Below are positions 33,894 through 41,842 of a stretch of 56,701 nt of DNA, in pieces; the stretch's first letter is position 1; each line of letters starts with the position of its first letter. Under the pieces are notes generated by a model. It did not search any database. It saw nothing but the letters and a program-made list of their open reading frames with translations, and had not been told where the DNA came from. The position numbers were made by a program, and so were the translations under genes. The DNA comes from Lachnospiraceae bacterium (GTDB lineage: Bacteria; Bacillota; Clostridia; Lachnospirales; Lachnospiraceae), in NCBI GenBank assembly GCA_017623675.1, contig JAGAOO010000034.1, positions 1 to 56,701 on the forward strand, read 5' to 3'.

Positions 33894-34500
33894 ATAATTT
33901 CTCTCTTTCTCTCGCAAAATCATAAAACTTATTTCTTTTCAAACCAGTTATCCTCATAGCTTCTGTCGCAGTAATTTCTTTGTTCTTCCACTTTTCGTAA
34001 ACTTCTGCAAAATTATCTGGACATTTCACAGCAGGTCGACCAAACTTCTGTCCTCTAGCTTTGGCAGATTTGATACCAGCTTCTTGACGGGCTTTGATTT
34101 CTAAACGTTCATGTTCAGCAAAAGAACCTAACACTTCCAATAATATATTCTGAATCATGTCAAGAACCCACTCAGAACCCTCTGGTTGGTCAATTAATGA
34201 TGTTGGAATATCAAGGATTTTCAAACGTATGTCATTTTCTTTAAAATATTGAATCTCAGACCTTATATCTGATTTATTTCTTGAAAGTCTGTCAAGAGAG
34301 CAGATGACCAAAGTATCACCTTTGCGAAGTAAAGTAGTACGCAATGCTTGATAACCACTCCTCTGCAGATTTTTGCCAGACTCTTTATCAACAATAATCT
34401 CTCTATCCTCAGCCCCCATTTTCTTAAACATATCTAGTTGCCTTGCAAGATTTTGTCCTGTTGAGCTAACTCTTGCGTAATAATATGTACGTGACTCCAT
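33886..34500 (-). CDS. Serine resolvase/invertase family recombinase
   Basis: 204 residues. Catalytic N-terminus YYYARVSSTGQNLARQLD with the nucleophilic serine, the LVICSLDRLSRNKSDI segment, a long helix (AEHERLEIKARQEAGI) and a C-terminal HTH (ITATEAMRITGLKRNKFYDF). This is the small resolvase size (~200 residues). GGAAGG precedes the ATG. A palindromic res-like region lies directly upstream (34530-34639). It probably resolves multimers of the excised circle or tandem copies. Confidence 0.92.
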   Translation of the reverse strand: MESRTYYYARVSSTGQNLARQLDMFKKMGAEDREIIVDKESGKNLQRSGYQALRTTLLRKGDTLVICSLDRLSRNKSDIRSEIQYFKENDIRLKILDIPTSLIDQPEGSEWVLDMIQNILLEVLGSFAEHERLEIKARQEAGIKSAKARGQKFGRPAVKCPDNFAEVYEKWKNKEITATEAMRITGLKRNKFYDFAREREKLYV

Positions 34501-34529
34501 ATTAATGTACCTTCCTTTTCTGTAATCTG

Positions 34530-34639
34530 TTTATCAAGGTGGTTGGTACTTTCTAAATGTTTATATAGGAATGTACCAACTTTTATAAACATTAATAACC
34601 ACCGATTTATAGCTGTTTATAAATGTATACCTTGATAAA
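34530..34639. other. Candidate res site of the serine resolvase
   Basis: Nested inverted repeats: TTTATCAAGGT (34530-34540) with ACCTTGATAAA (34629-34639); GGTGGTT (34538-34544) with AACCACC (34597-34603); GTTGGTAC (34542-34549) with GTACCAAC (34573-34580); AATGTTTATA with TATAAACATT. Lying directly before the resolvase start over about 110 bp, this fits a three-subsite res locus. Confidence 0.65.
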
Positions 34640-34786
34640 TGGTAGTGTTAATTTAACTCTGATTCGAATACGATACAAGTCGCTAACAACACCAAAGTTA
34701 TCGAACACAAATAGTCGTTTTTTTGTTAGTTATGCTACATAAAAGAAAAAGGTTCAAAACCCCTGCGAGCTTGAACCTACACCACA

Positions 34787-35071
34787 TTATTCTTCTTCCC
34801 AATTATCAAGAATCAACTTCACTAAATCTATATGCTCAGCTAAAAGAGTTGCTTCTTCAACACTGCACCCTTTCTTAATGAACAAATCATAAAAATATGT
34901 CTGCATCATCAATTCTGGGTTATGTACTTTAAGATATTCCAACATATCCAGCATTTCCTCACGTGACATAATAGATTCTGGATTTCCACCATCTAATTCT
35001 TTTTCAAGTTTTTCTCCAAATTCATTGAAATTAAAATTATCCCAGTCCCTTAGCCATTTTCTTTCACTCAT
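34787..35071 (-). CDS. Small acidic hypothetical protein
   Basis: 94 residues from the ATG at 35071, chosen because GGAGGTGACC lies 5-8 bases before it. Acidic, helical, with FNEFGEKLEKELDGGNP, then a helical segment ending in KLILDNWEEE. It is the second gene after the 305-residue protein on the same strand, separated by 57 bases. Not recognised. Confidence 0.55.
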   Translation of the reverse strand: MSERKWLRDWDNFNFNEFGEKLEKELDGGNPESIMSREEMLDMLEYLKVHNPELMMQTYFYDLFIKKGCSVEEATLLAEHIDLVKLILDNWEEE

Positions 35072-35128
35072 GCAGGTCACCTCCAAAGAACACTATGGCA
35101 TACCCTTTTACTCAATGCAAGCAACACA

Positions 35129-36046
35129 CTACTTTGTCTTAAGCTCCATACCTTTCAAAAATTCCTGCATTGTCTCGGCACTAACATCACCCAAGAAACA
35201 CTTTAAGTCATCAGCACAATACAACCTCTTTATTGCTGATAATTTCTTTGCATCTTTCTCTGCATCAATACCCATATTCTCAGAAGTTGCAACTTTCTCC
35301 AGCACATCCACAAGCTCTCTCATATCAGAAAACCTATACTTTAAATTATTGTCAACTTTTGCAGGCTCTTGTACTTTTTCAATATTCTGTGCTGCTCCAT
35401 CAAACAGAGTGGTTGAAGCCCCAGCTTCTTCCATCATATTAAGAACTTTTAGTTTCTTAGAATTTATAGTTCGATATCTCATAGATGCAACAGGTGTCTG
35501 TAACACCTTGTGCAAGTACCCCATTTTATCACGATTAACCAAATCAAGCATTTCAAACAGATATCTCTTTCTCAGCATGGCAAGTAAGTGTATTTCATTC
35601 ATACAATCTTCCAGAGAATATTCCCTGCCACTATAATCGGAATAATCTTCTACAAGCTCAGCAACAAATAAATCATTATAAAATTCATCACCATCAGATA
35701 ACAAATCTATGGTACCTAAAATCTCCTGAATAGCTTTTTTGTCATCATCAATAAATGCTTTTTCAACTTGTGGAAACAATGCATAGAGCTGGCGTGACAA
35801 TGTGGATACTTGGCTACGGAATGTGTTCTCACTCTTCTCGCTGACCTCTTCATTATTCCATTTAATGCATAGTTCTTTTGATGTGAGTCGCCAGTTCTTA
35901 GCTATATATTTTGAGCTTGGACTTGAAGTCCATACTCCACTCTCAACAAAAGAAACCAGACGATTAAACGCAGTTATCAGAACCACACCCTTGCCTTCAA
36001 TTTCCTTTTCTGTCTCAGAAAGCATAAAGAAAAAATTCCTGCCCAT
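35129..36046 (-). CDS. Hypothetical protein downstream of the iteron array, candidate replication/partition factor
   Basis: 305 residues from the ATG at 36044-36046 (CAAGGGGGT upstream). N-terminal part ETEKEIEGKGVVLITAFNRLVSFVESGVWTS then WRLTSKELCIKWNN..KSENTFRSQVSTLSRQLYALF, which looks like a DNA-binding HTH with a helical tail. No catalytic motif is seen. It is transcribed away from the 21-bp repeat array that begins 180 bases upstream, so it may bind it. Function inferred from position only. Confidence 0.6.
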   Translation of the reverse strand: MGRNFFFMLSETEKEIEGKGVVLITAFNRLVSFVESGVWTSSPSSKYIAKNWRLTSKELCIKWNNEEVSEKSENTFRSQVSTLSRQLYALFPQVEKAFIDDDKKAIQEILGTIDLLSDGDEFYNDLFVAELVEDYSDYSGREYSLEDCMNEIHLLAMLRKRYLFEMLDLVNRDKMGYLHKVLQTPVASMRYRTINSKKLKVLNMMEEAGASTTLFDGAAQNIEKVQEPAKVDNNLKYRFSDMRELVDVLEKVATSENMGIDAEKDAKKLSAIKRLYCADDLKCFLGDVSAETMQEFLKGMELKTK

Positions 36047-36227
36047 ACGAATACCCCCTTGATTAATCAAATAATTATTTTCCAAAATACTGTAATGCCG
36101 ACTTTCATGGCTTAAAACAAGGATTTCCAAAATGGATTTACAAAATTGTTTAACCCCCGATACACTTTATAATCACTTTTTTCATCAATAATATTTTGAG
36201 CTTATGGCAGGTAAATCAAACTTACGA

Positions 36228-36437
36228 TGAGAATCTATTTATAACAGAATCAGTTTCTCTGCAAACGCCAATAGCTTTATCCTTGACAACATCAGTTTTT
36301 ATCAAAACAGCAGGAGTATTATTCTTAACGCTACCAGTTTATGGCAATACAACAACAGTTTTCTACTTAACACCCAAAGATTGTCACAAAACACTATCAG
36401 ATTAATTCACAACACCATCAGTTCATCCTTATACTAA
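36228..36437. repeat. Array of nine to ten 21-bp degenerate repeats (iteron-like)
   Basis: Units start at 36249, 36270, 36291, 36312, 36333, 36354, 36375, 36396 and 36417, exactly 21 bp apart; a weaker unit precedes at 36228. The rough consensus is ATCAGTTT-n8-AACNCC. The dinucleotide AG at unit positions 4-5 and AC at positions 17-18 are kept in all nine units. Two looser copies follow (36445, 36468). A 21-bp period is two helical turns, as in Rep-binding iterons. No convincing gene covers it. Confidence 0.75.
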
Positions 36438-36613
36438 CAATCCTATCAGTATTCGATGAAACAACACATCAATTTTTACATACTACACAACAAGAATTGT
36501 TTCACAAAGCCCCATATAATAATTTGAAAACATTACTACCAGAAAATAAGCAGAATAAAAAGACATCAAGGTATTTCAAGACAAAATCAGTAGAACAGAA
36601 ATTCAAAACTCAA

Positions 36614-36648
36614 ATAAAAAGACTGACAGCCATGAATGACTGCCAGTC
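36614..36648 (-). terminator. Terminator after the lipoprotein gene
   Basis: On the minus strand GACTGGCAG ... CTGTCAGTC is followed by TTTTTATTT. It begins just past the stop at 36656. Confidence 0.7.
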
Positions 36649-36655
36649 CATAAAT

Positions 36656-38140
36656 TTATTCAAATGTAAAATAATTTGTTCCAGAAGAATTAGGATATAT
36701 CTCCAATGTTTTACCCAAATCACGTAAAGCAATATAAATCTTAATTTCATTATTATTAATCTCAAATGCATAAGTGCATTTATTATTGATTAAATCCGGA
36801 ACCTCTCCCGATTCCAGATATGCATTTTTGAATGCTTCTGGTAATTCATCAAATTTCTCAAATGAAATAACTGTATTATAATATGGTTGCATAGAAGTGC
36901 ACGCCTCTTCTGTACACAATGCCGTATTGATCGCTGATGCAAATTCATTTACATCTGAAAACATATCTGCTGTTAAGCACTGCCCCTCTACATTTATTTC
37001 TCCTATTTTATCTTGTATTACAGCATTAGCTTCCGAATATAATACAAAACAAGCCTTTCCTGTAATATCATCCCCATCAACATTGTATTCATTAATATAA
37101 TTTTCTAATTCATCTTCGCTCATTTTAGCAGAATAAAGCACTAATTCGTTGTCGTAATATTTGTATAACACACCATTTTCATAGTACAACAAACTTATAC
37201 TCACAACATCCTCATCACCATTATATGTCTCTCCCCAGGCTTCGTACCAATCTGTCAGAAACTCACCAGTCATATGGTTATCCACCAAATAATTTGCATA
37301 TATTAAATTTAATTCAAATGAATTACTATATTCTTGAGTATCAAGGAACTCCAACCATTTGTCAAATTTCTCACCATTCATAACATCTAAAAAATATGGC
37401 AAACCATCATCTCCCGAAACAAGATAATTTGTAGCGTTGGCATATGTATCCAAGTTCCAATACAAGTCATTTCCTGCTTCTTCTGTATTAATCACCTGAT
37501 AACTTCCTTCTGTAATTGAAACATCATATATTTCATCAGCAAAAACAAATATAGAATCTTGTAAATTAAATATTTTAATTTCTCCCTCATCCCCACCATT
37601 GATGTTTTCAATAGTACATAATTCATTAACACCATCTTCATATACATAAAAAGAAACATTGTAAACTGGATTATAATAATTTCCTTCATCTTCTGAATGA
37701 AGAGCATTTTTATTTGTCTTAAACTCAACCAAATCCGCAATCATCAGTACAGGTATCCCATTATATACCTCTATTTTTGCACCACAATCCATATATGGAA
37801 CAAAATCAAAATTAGCATTGTTGATTGTCTCATATTCTTTTTCTAATTCTTTTTGTTCTTGTTCATATTCTTCATATGAATCCCAGTCTTCTTCATCATA
37901 CGAATCTCCCTCCCATTTGTATATAAAAGAGAACTCACAATAATGTTCTTTGCAAAAATCGTCATAGAAGTCCTTAAATGCAGACATAGGTGTTTCTTCT
38001 TTAAATATATTCTCTACCCCACTATGATTACTGTTATTAGTCGAATCTGCTTCTTTTCCATCATCTGTCTTGTTTCCGCAAGCCACAAGACTCATAGCCA
38101 TGATACCGCATAATAATATGCTTATAAATCTTTTTCTCAT
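36656..38140 (-). CDS. Large lipoprotein of unknown function
   Basis: 494 residues. A clear signal peptide II: MRKRFISILLCGIMAMSLVAC with the lipobox LVAC, then a low-complexity linker (NKTDDGKEADSTNNSN). The mature part is acidic, aromatic-rich and mostly beta, with many Tyr/Asp/Glu and no motif known to me. AAGGAGGATAC precedes the ATG. It would be anchored on the outer face of the membrane. Unusual for an element with otherwise replicative genes; surface exclusion, adhesion or phage-receptor masking are open possibilities. Confidence 0.7.
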   Translation of the reverse strand: MRKRFISILLCGIMAMSLVACGNKTDDGKEADSTNNSNHSGVENIFKEETPMSAFKDFYDDFCKEHYCEFSFIYKWEGDSYDEEDWDSYEEYEQEQKELEKEYETINNANFDFVPYMDCGAKIEVYNGIPVLMIADLVEFKTNKNALHSEDEGNYYNPVYNVSFYVYEDGVNELCTIENINGGDEGEIKIFNLQDSIFVFADEIYDVSITEGSYQVINTEEAGNDLYWNLDTYANATNYLVSGDDGLPYFLDVMNGEKFDKWLEFLDTQEYSNSFELNLIYANYLVDNHMTGEFLTDWYEAWGETYNGDEDVVSISLLYYENGVLYKYYDNELVLYSAKMSEDELENYINEYNVDGDDITGKACFVLYSEANAVIQDKIGEINVEGQCLTADMFSDVNEFASAINTALCTEEACTSMQPYYNTVISFEKFDELPEAFKNAYLESGEVPDLINNKCTYAFEINNNEIKIYIALRDLGKTLEIYPNSSGTNYFTFE

Positions 38141-38255
38141 CTCTTCTGTATCCTCCTTTATGACCCTTACTTTTTAGTAAGTCGCTATATTGTAAGTTAT
38201 TAAATCACAACTGATTATATAAAATTATTAAATAAAAATCAAGGAGGTTAATACT

Positions 38256-38489
38256 TTGAATTCAGACAAGGAATATGGCTATTTATTGCTAAACATTGAA
38301 AAAATTTTGAAGAAAAACAACATATCCAAAAATAAAATCTGTAAAGATTTAGACATCCCCAGAGCAAACCTCAATCGTTACTGCCAGCAAAGGTTTCAGC
38401 GTATTGATGCAAATTTGATATGTAAGCTCTGTTCCTATCTTGAATGCGATATCTCAGACCTCATTGAATATCACAAGCCTGAAAAATAG
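38256..38489 (+). CDS. Small XRE-family regulator (Cro/C1 type)
   Basis: 77 residues, a single HTH: LLNIEKILKKNNISKNKICKDLDIPRANLNRYCQQRFQRID...LICKLCSYLECDISDLIEY. The start is TTG at 38256 with AAGGAGG eight bases upstream. It is divergent from the lipoprotein gene across 115 bases and may control it and the operon to the right. Confidence 0.8.
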   Translation: MNSDKEYGYLLLNIEKILKKNNISKNKICKDLDIPRANLNRYCQQRFQRIDANLICKLCSYLECDISDLIEYHKPEK

Positions 38490-38666
38490 CCACGCCGTCG
38501 CCCCCCTGTGTGGGCTTTTACCCCCACCATGCACCAAGTGACCACCAGAGCCAGAACAAGCCAGCGTAAAGGCACGTGTGGAGCCGTAGACACCCTTTTC
38601 TGCAACGCACATACCCGTACCAATAAAGCAACGAAAAAGAGCCATGCACAAGCATAGCCCTTCCGT
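38490..38666. other. GC-rich non-coding island in element C
   Basis: This stretch is clearly richer in G+C (C-rich on the plus strand, with runs such as CGCCCCCCTG and CCCCCACC) than the AT-rich element around it. An open frame exists on the minus strand (GSGGHLVHGGGKSPHRG) but has no ribosome site and a low-complexity look. Conserved structured RNA or an origin-type element are possible. Confidence 0.4.
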
Positions 38667-39002
38667 TTAATAATATGGTAACTCCTCGTTCAGATAACCA
38701 TATCTTTTATGTATATAACGCTCCATACAAATTCCTTCAGACTTCAGAATATCAAATATCAGCTTCGACATAATGAACCCAACTGTATTTATATGTTGAT
38801 ATTTCCGTTGCCAGCAATAATAGGCTCTTAATATTTCATCACCATCACCTAAAATTTCTTCCAATAAATCGCAGGCAAACTTCCTCATAGCCTTTCGTTC
38901 TTTGTACTTTCGATATAACCTTAACGTTTGGACGCAAGCCTCAGACTTTACACCATTACCCCTGTAAAGCTGGTATACAATCTGCTCCTCAATATTCATC
39001 AT
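38667..39002 (-). CDS. Hypothetical protein, last gene of the DUF262 operon
   Basis: 111 residues from the double ATG at 38997-39002, overlapping the stop of the DUF4314 gene by 14 bases. Helical and basic: MMNIEEQIVYQLYRGNGVKSEACVQTLRLYRKYKERKAMRKF then GDEILRAYYCWQRKYQH. Family not recognised. The start upstream of this (39116) lacks support. Confidence 0.5.
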   Translation of the reverse strand: MMNIEEQIVYQLYRGNGVKSEACVQTLRLYRKYKERKAMRKFACDLLEEILGDGDEILRAYYCWQRKYQHINTVGFIMSKLIFDILKSEGICMERYIHKRYGYLNEELPYY

Positions 39003-39219
39003 CGGATACCGCCCTAAAAGTATCATGTTCAATATCAATCGCCATTGAGCCTCCGTTGAGCCAGCTTCCATGTAATTGCAAAGCATCATCGATTCCACTA
39101 ACTCGAAACCTATCACCAGCCTTCTTGGGTGTGAATGGATCGTCTATATCCTCAGTAAGTTCAATCACAGTTCCTGCAGGATACCTCGCTTCATATAAAG
39201 CTTTCTTGTTAATCTTCAT
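38989..39219 (-). CDS. DUF4314 domain protein
   Basis: 76 residues from the ATG at 39217-39219 (AAGGAG seven bases before). The pattern RYPAGTVIELTEDIDDPFTPKKAGDRFRV and LHGSWLNGGSMAIDIEHDTFR is typical of DUF4314, a small beta-barrel-like domain found in Firmicute phages and integrative elements. It overlaps the DUF3846 stop by 11 bases. Function unknown. Confidence 0.78.
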   Translation of the reverse strand: MKINKKALYEARYPAGTVIELTEDIDDPFTPKKAGDRFRVSGIDDALQLHGSWLNGGSMAIDIEHDTFRAVSDDEY

Positions 39220-39658
39220 CGGCATTCTCCTTGTAATCTAACAGCTCATCCTGATTAAAATAAAACAGCAAATTAGGGAGATACTTTCCATCCTTGCCCA
39301 TGACAGAAGTATTTAATTTGACTGGTAGTAATAATCTTTCGATTATTTCATAATCCTCAGGCAAAATATCAGTAAATTCATCGTCACGATGACGAACCAC
39401 TATGATATTACCAACAAGAATATCAAGTGGCTTCCCATCCCCACTGAGCCAAAGTCTGTTGAGTGGCATACCCCGAAGCTTGCCCTCATCGTTAATAATG
39501 ACATCTATCTCTGGTGTCAAGCTGACTACCTGTATCAGACCACCTACGATTTTTTGTTTTGCTTCAAGCGTATTTTCAATTTCTGTAAAATAGCCCTTGT
39601 ACTGCCTGCCATCCTCATCTACTCGGATGATATACGCTCTAATCTTCTGCTGTTTCAT
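39209..39658 (-). CDS. DUF3846 domain protein
   Basis: 149 residues from the ATG at 39656-39658, which overlaps the DUF262 stop by 20 bases. The sequence IRAYIIRVDEDGRQYKGYFTEIENTLEAKQKIVGG and IINDEGKLRGMPLNRLW...LVGNIIVVRH follows the DUF3846 pattern (YxE/I, EGK..GLPxNR, GxVVV). The domain is common in Firmicute phages and integrative elements, role unknown. Confidence 0.75.
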   Translation of the reverse strand: MKQQKIRAYIIRVDEDGRQYKGYFTEIENTLEAKQKIVGGLIQVVSLTPEIDVIINDEGKLRGMPLNRLWLSGDGKPLDILVGNIIVVRHRDDEFTDILPEDYEIIERLLLPVKLNTSVMGKDGKYLPNLLFYFNQDELLDYKENADED

Positions 39659-40715
39659 CGGCAACCTCACTTTCTGCTTCATTACCCTTGCCAAGAATAT
39701 CCAGACCTTCAATACCAAAGTATTCTGCAAAATCATCGCAAATAGCCTGAAGCCTGTATTCAGTTTTTACCCGTTTGACATTGCCTGAACCCATGCCAGC
39801 CTGATATTGAGGGCTTTCATATGAACTAAACTCATTGATAAATGCTTTGTACTTTTCAGGCTCTATCTCTTCCTCAATGGCAATCTTTGAAAGAACCACC
39901 ACCATAGGGATATTAGACTTACGTAGGAATTTATGCTTCTCTCCGCCAAATGCTTCGCTGAGATAAGAAAAGATATCTTCAATCATCTTTCTCTTATCTT
40001 CGTTGTAATTATCTCGAATGAAATGACAATACTTAGTGACTTCGGCACATGAAATGGTCTTGTAGTCATACCCCTCATGACGAGCATCCAGCAATAACAT
40101 GCTCTGCAAAATAACTTCTAAGTTACATTCTTTTCTAGCCTGAGTAAGCGTAAGGGAAATACTATGCTGCATAAAATCTGTCTCGCAAATAGTTCTGAGC
40201 CATGAGGATAACTCCATTCCAAGAATACCCCTACACTTCTGGATAGGACTGAGTGGAGTACTGTTATTCAATCTGGTAAAGATTTCTTCCACTTCATCAT
40301 CAAAGCAATCTTCTAAACATTGTATATTAAACCTACATCCCAAAATACTATCTTTCGCTTCAATAGGTAATTCATCAAACGTTTTGTCCGCCAACTCAAT
40401 CAAAACACCATCCGCAAAATAGCTGGGCGTACTGGCGTGCAACGCATACTCGCCGTCAATAAACTCAAATACAGATGTAAGTCGCTGTTTGGCATCCAGC
40501 ACACTGAAAAATGTATTACCATCTTCGTCCTTATCTTTTATAAAATACATGGCAGGAATAGGAAACTCGGCAAGTATTGAATGTATCAGCAATGACTTTT
40601 GAAGCAGGTTCCATTGTGAGCCAGCTCTCTGTACTGGATTATCAAATCTCAGAATACCCCTTTCATAGTCCTGTTTGAGCGAGCGAACACCCTTCGGTAA
40701 ATTACTCTTCTGCAT
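39639..40715 (-). CDS. DUF262 domain protein (GmrS-like N-terminal domain alone)
   Basis: 358 residues. The DUF262 (ParB/Srx-like) motif is present as SVLDAKQRLTSVFEFIDG, where the usual DGQQR is DAKQR; RLNNSTPLSPIQ follows. The DUF1524 HNH nuclease half found in GmrSD-type type IV restriction enzymes is missing. It could be a nucleotide-binding regulator or an antitoxin-like part of a defence module. AAGGAGGGC precedes the ATG. It is part of a tightly overlapping run with DUF3846, DUF4314 and an unknown. Confidence 0.78.
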   Translation of the reverse strand: MQKSNLPKGVRSLKQDYERGILRFDNPVQRAGSQWNLLQKSLLIHSILAEFPIPAMYFIKDKDEDGNTFFSVLDAKQRLTSVFEFIDGEYALHASTPSYFADGVLIELADKTFDELPIEAKDSILGCRFNIQCLEDCFDDEVEEIFTRLNNSTPLSPIQKCRGILGMELSSWLRTICETDFMQHSISLTLTQARKECNLEVILQSMLLLDARHEGYDYKTISCAEVTKYCHFIRDNYNEDKRKMIEDIFSYLSEAFGGEKHKFLRKSNIPMVVVLSKIAIEEEIEPEKYKAFINEFSSYESPQYQAGMGSGNVKRVKTEYRLQAICDDFAEYFGIEGLDILGKGNEAESEVADETAED

Positions 40716-40729
40716 GGACGTTGCCCTCC

Positions 40730-41254
40730 TTAGCTGTTATACTCATCATACTCATCGTAATCTTCGTAATCATCGCCTTCTTCTTCGTACTCCTCGTAAT
40801 CATCGCCTTCCTCATCATAGTCCTTATATGGCAAGGCATTACCTGTCATATTATTGCAACCCATAAAAGGATTTACCTCACAATTAAGACCTGACGAAAA
40901 ACAGACGTTTCTACACCAGAACACAGGAGCATCGCATCCAATTCTGTTGTTAAATGGAGTCTCCTTATACTCTGCACCAAGACATGCTAAATCGACAGCA
41001 TCGTCCTTGAGCAGTTTACCCATAATCTCTCTTAACTTGAATGGTTCTAAGTTCCCAATATAAATATTATTGGAAAAGAGTAATGGCTCATTAACCTCGA
41101 TCTCAAACAGTAAGCCTGAAGCCTTCGCATAGTTATCACTTTCCGATGTTTCAATCAAAGTTCTAACCCTGCCGTTTAACATCACATTTGCCTCTGCCAT
41201 AGCAACTACCTTGCTGACCTTTATCAGCTCTCCTCTCGGTGAAATAACTCGCAT
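40730..41254 (-). CDS. Cys-rich hypothetical protein with an acidic tandem-repeat tail
   Basis: 174 residues from the ATG at 41252-41254 (AAGGAGG eight bases upstream; a GTG two codons earlier is less well spaced). Residues ~100-145 contain six cysteines (CLGAEY, GCDAP, WCRNVC, NCEV, MGCNN). The last ~30 residues are an Asp/Glu/Tyr repeat (EEGDDYEEYEEEGDDYEDY) encoded by near-identical DNA repeats around 40760-40830. An acidic tail like this can mimic DNA or act as an interaction tail. Family unknown. Confidence 0.6.
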   Translation of the reverse strand: MRVISPRGELIKVSKVVAMAEANVMLNGRVRTLIETSESDNYAKASGLLFEIEVNEPLLFSNNIYIGNLEPFKLREIMGKLLKDDAVDLACLGAEYKETPFNNRIGCDAPVFWCRNVCFSSGLNCEVNPFMGCNNMTGNALPYKDYDEEGDDYEEYEEEGDDYEDYDEYDEYNS

Positions 41255-41416
41255 AAACACGACCTCCTTAATAAAACTAGACTACCCCAGAACACCAAAT
41301 ACGATGCTTCGGGGCGTGTCGTATCTATCACTCTGTCCGCCCATAAATGCAAGTCATTTTTGAAAGATTGTTAATAATGCTGTAAAGACCGAACCTACAT
41401 TACCCTATCTATTTGT

Positions 41417-41836
41417 TCATTTTGCTTTATCATTTTCCTTGATAAGTTCCAAATAAGTGCCAATATCTATAGTGCGATGGACATTCACAAATCCATAACG
41501 AATCGCATTACTTGATAAAACCCCAAGTCTGTCGGGATTACCTTCATGCAGATATAAGACGTTATAAACTTCATTGTCAGCAGATATATGTGGCTCGATT
41601 AGCAATGTGCATTCCTCAAATTTCACAGCACCTCCAATATAACTAACAGGTATTGCTTTAAAATCCTCTGTATCTTTTACAGAATCAAGAAATAACTTAT
41701 CTAGCATAACTCCCATTACACCTAATGCCCTCGGCGTTCCAAACTCTACCCCACACAAAGAAGCCAGCTCCTCCATTGTCTTACCTTTAAACTGCTTCAT
41801 AAACTCTGCCTGCATTTCCTTTAATGTCTTACCCAT
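41417..41836 (-). CDS. Hypothetical protein, first gene of the DUF262 operon
   Basis: 139 residues from the ATG at 41834-41836, with GGAGGTC nine bases before. Sequence: KTLKEMQAEFMKQFKGKTMEELASLCGVEF then GVMGVMLDKLFLDSV and DFKAIPVSYIGG. The middle faintly recalls the GxLLE..DF..ipV pattern of MutH/Sau3AI-type domains, but catalytic residues are not evident, so I do not make that call. It leads the minus-strand operon of element C after a 900-bp gap. Confidence 0.55.
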   Translation of the reverse strand: MGKTLKEMQAEFMKQFKGKTMEELASLCGVEFGTPRALGVMGVMLDKLFLDSVKDTEDFKAIPVSYIGGAVKFEECTLLIEPHISADNEVYNVLYLHEGNPDRLGVLSSNAIRYGFVNVHRTIDIGTYLELIKENDKAK

Positions 41837-41842
41837 AATCAA

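Noticed and set aside
36196-36405. Open frame with seven-residue periodicity over the iteron array
   Set aside because: The period comes from the 21-bp DNA repeat; no ribosome site, TTG start only, and it stops before the repeats end.
36228-36437. CRISPR-like reading of the 21-bp array
   Set aside because: Repeats are contiguous and degenerate without unique spacers; no cas genes in the window.
38454-38651. Minus-strand frame reading GSGGHLVHGGGKSPHRG
   Set aside because: No ribosome site and low-complexity look; treated as part of a GC-rich non-coding island.
41417-41836. MutH/Sau3AI-like nuclease call
   Set aside because: Only a vague GxLL...DF..ipV resemblance; the catalytic D, E and K set could not be placed.
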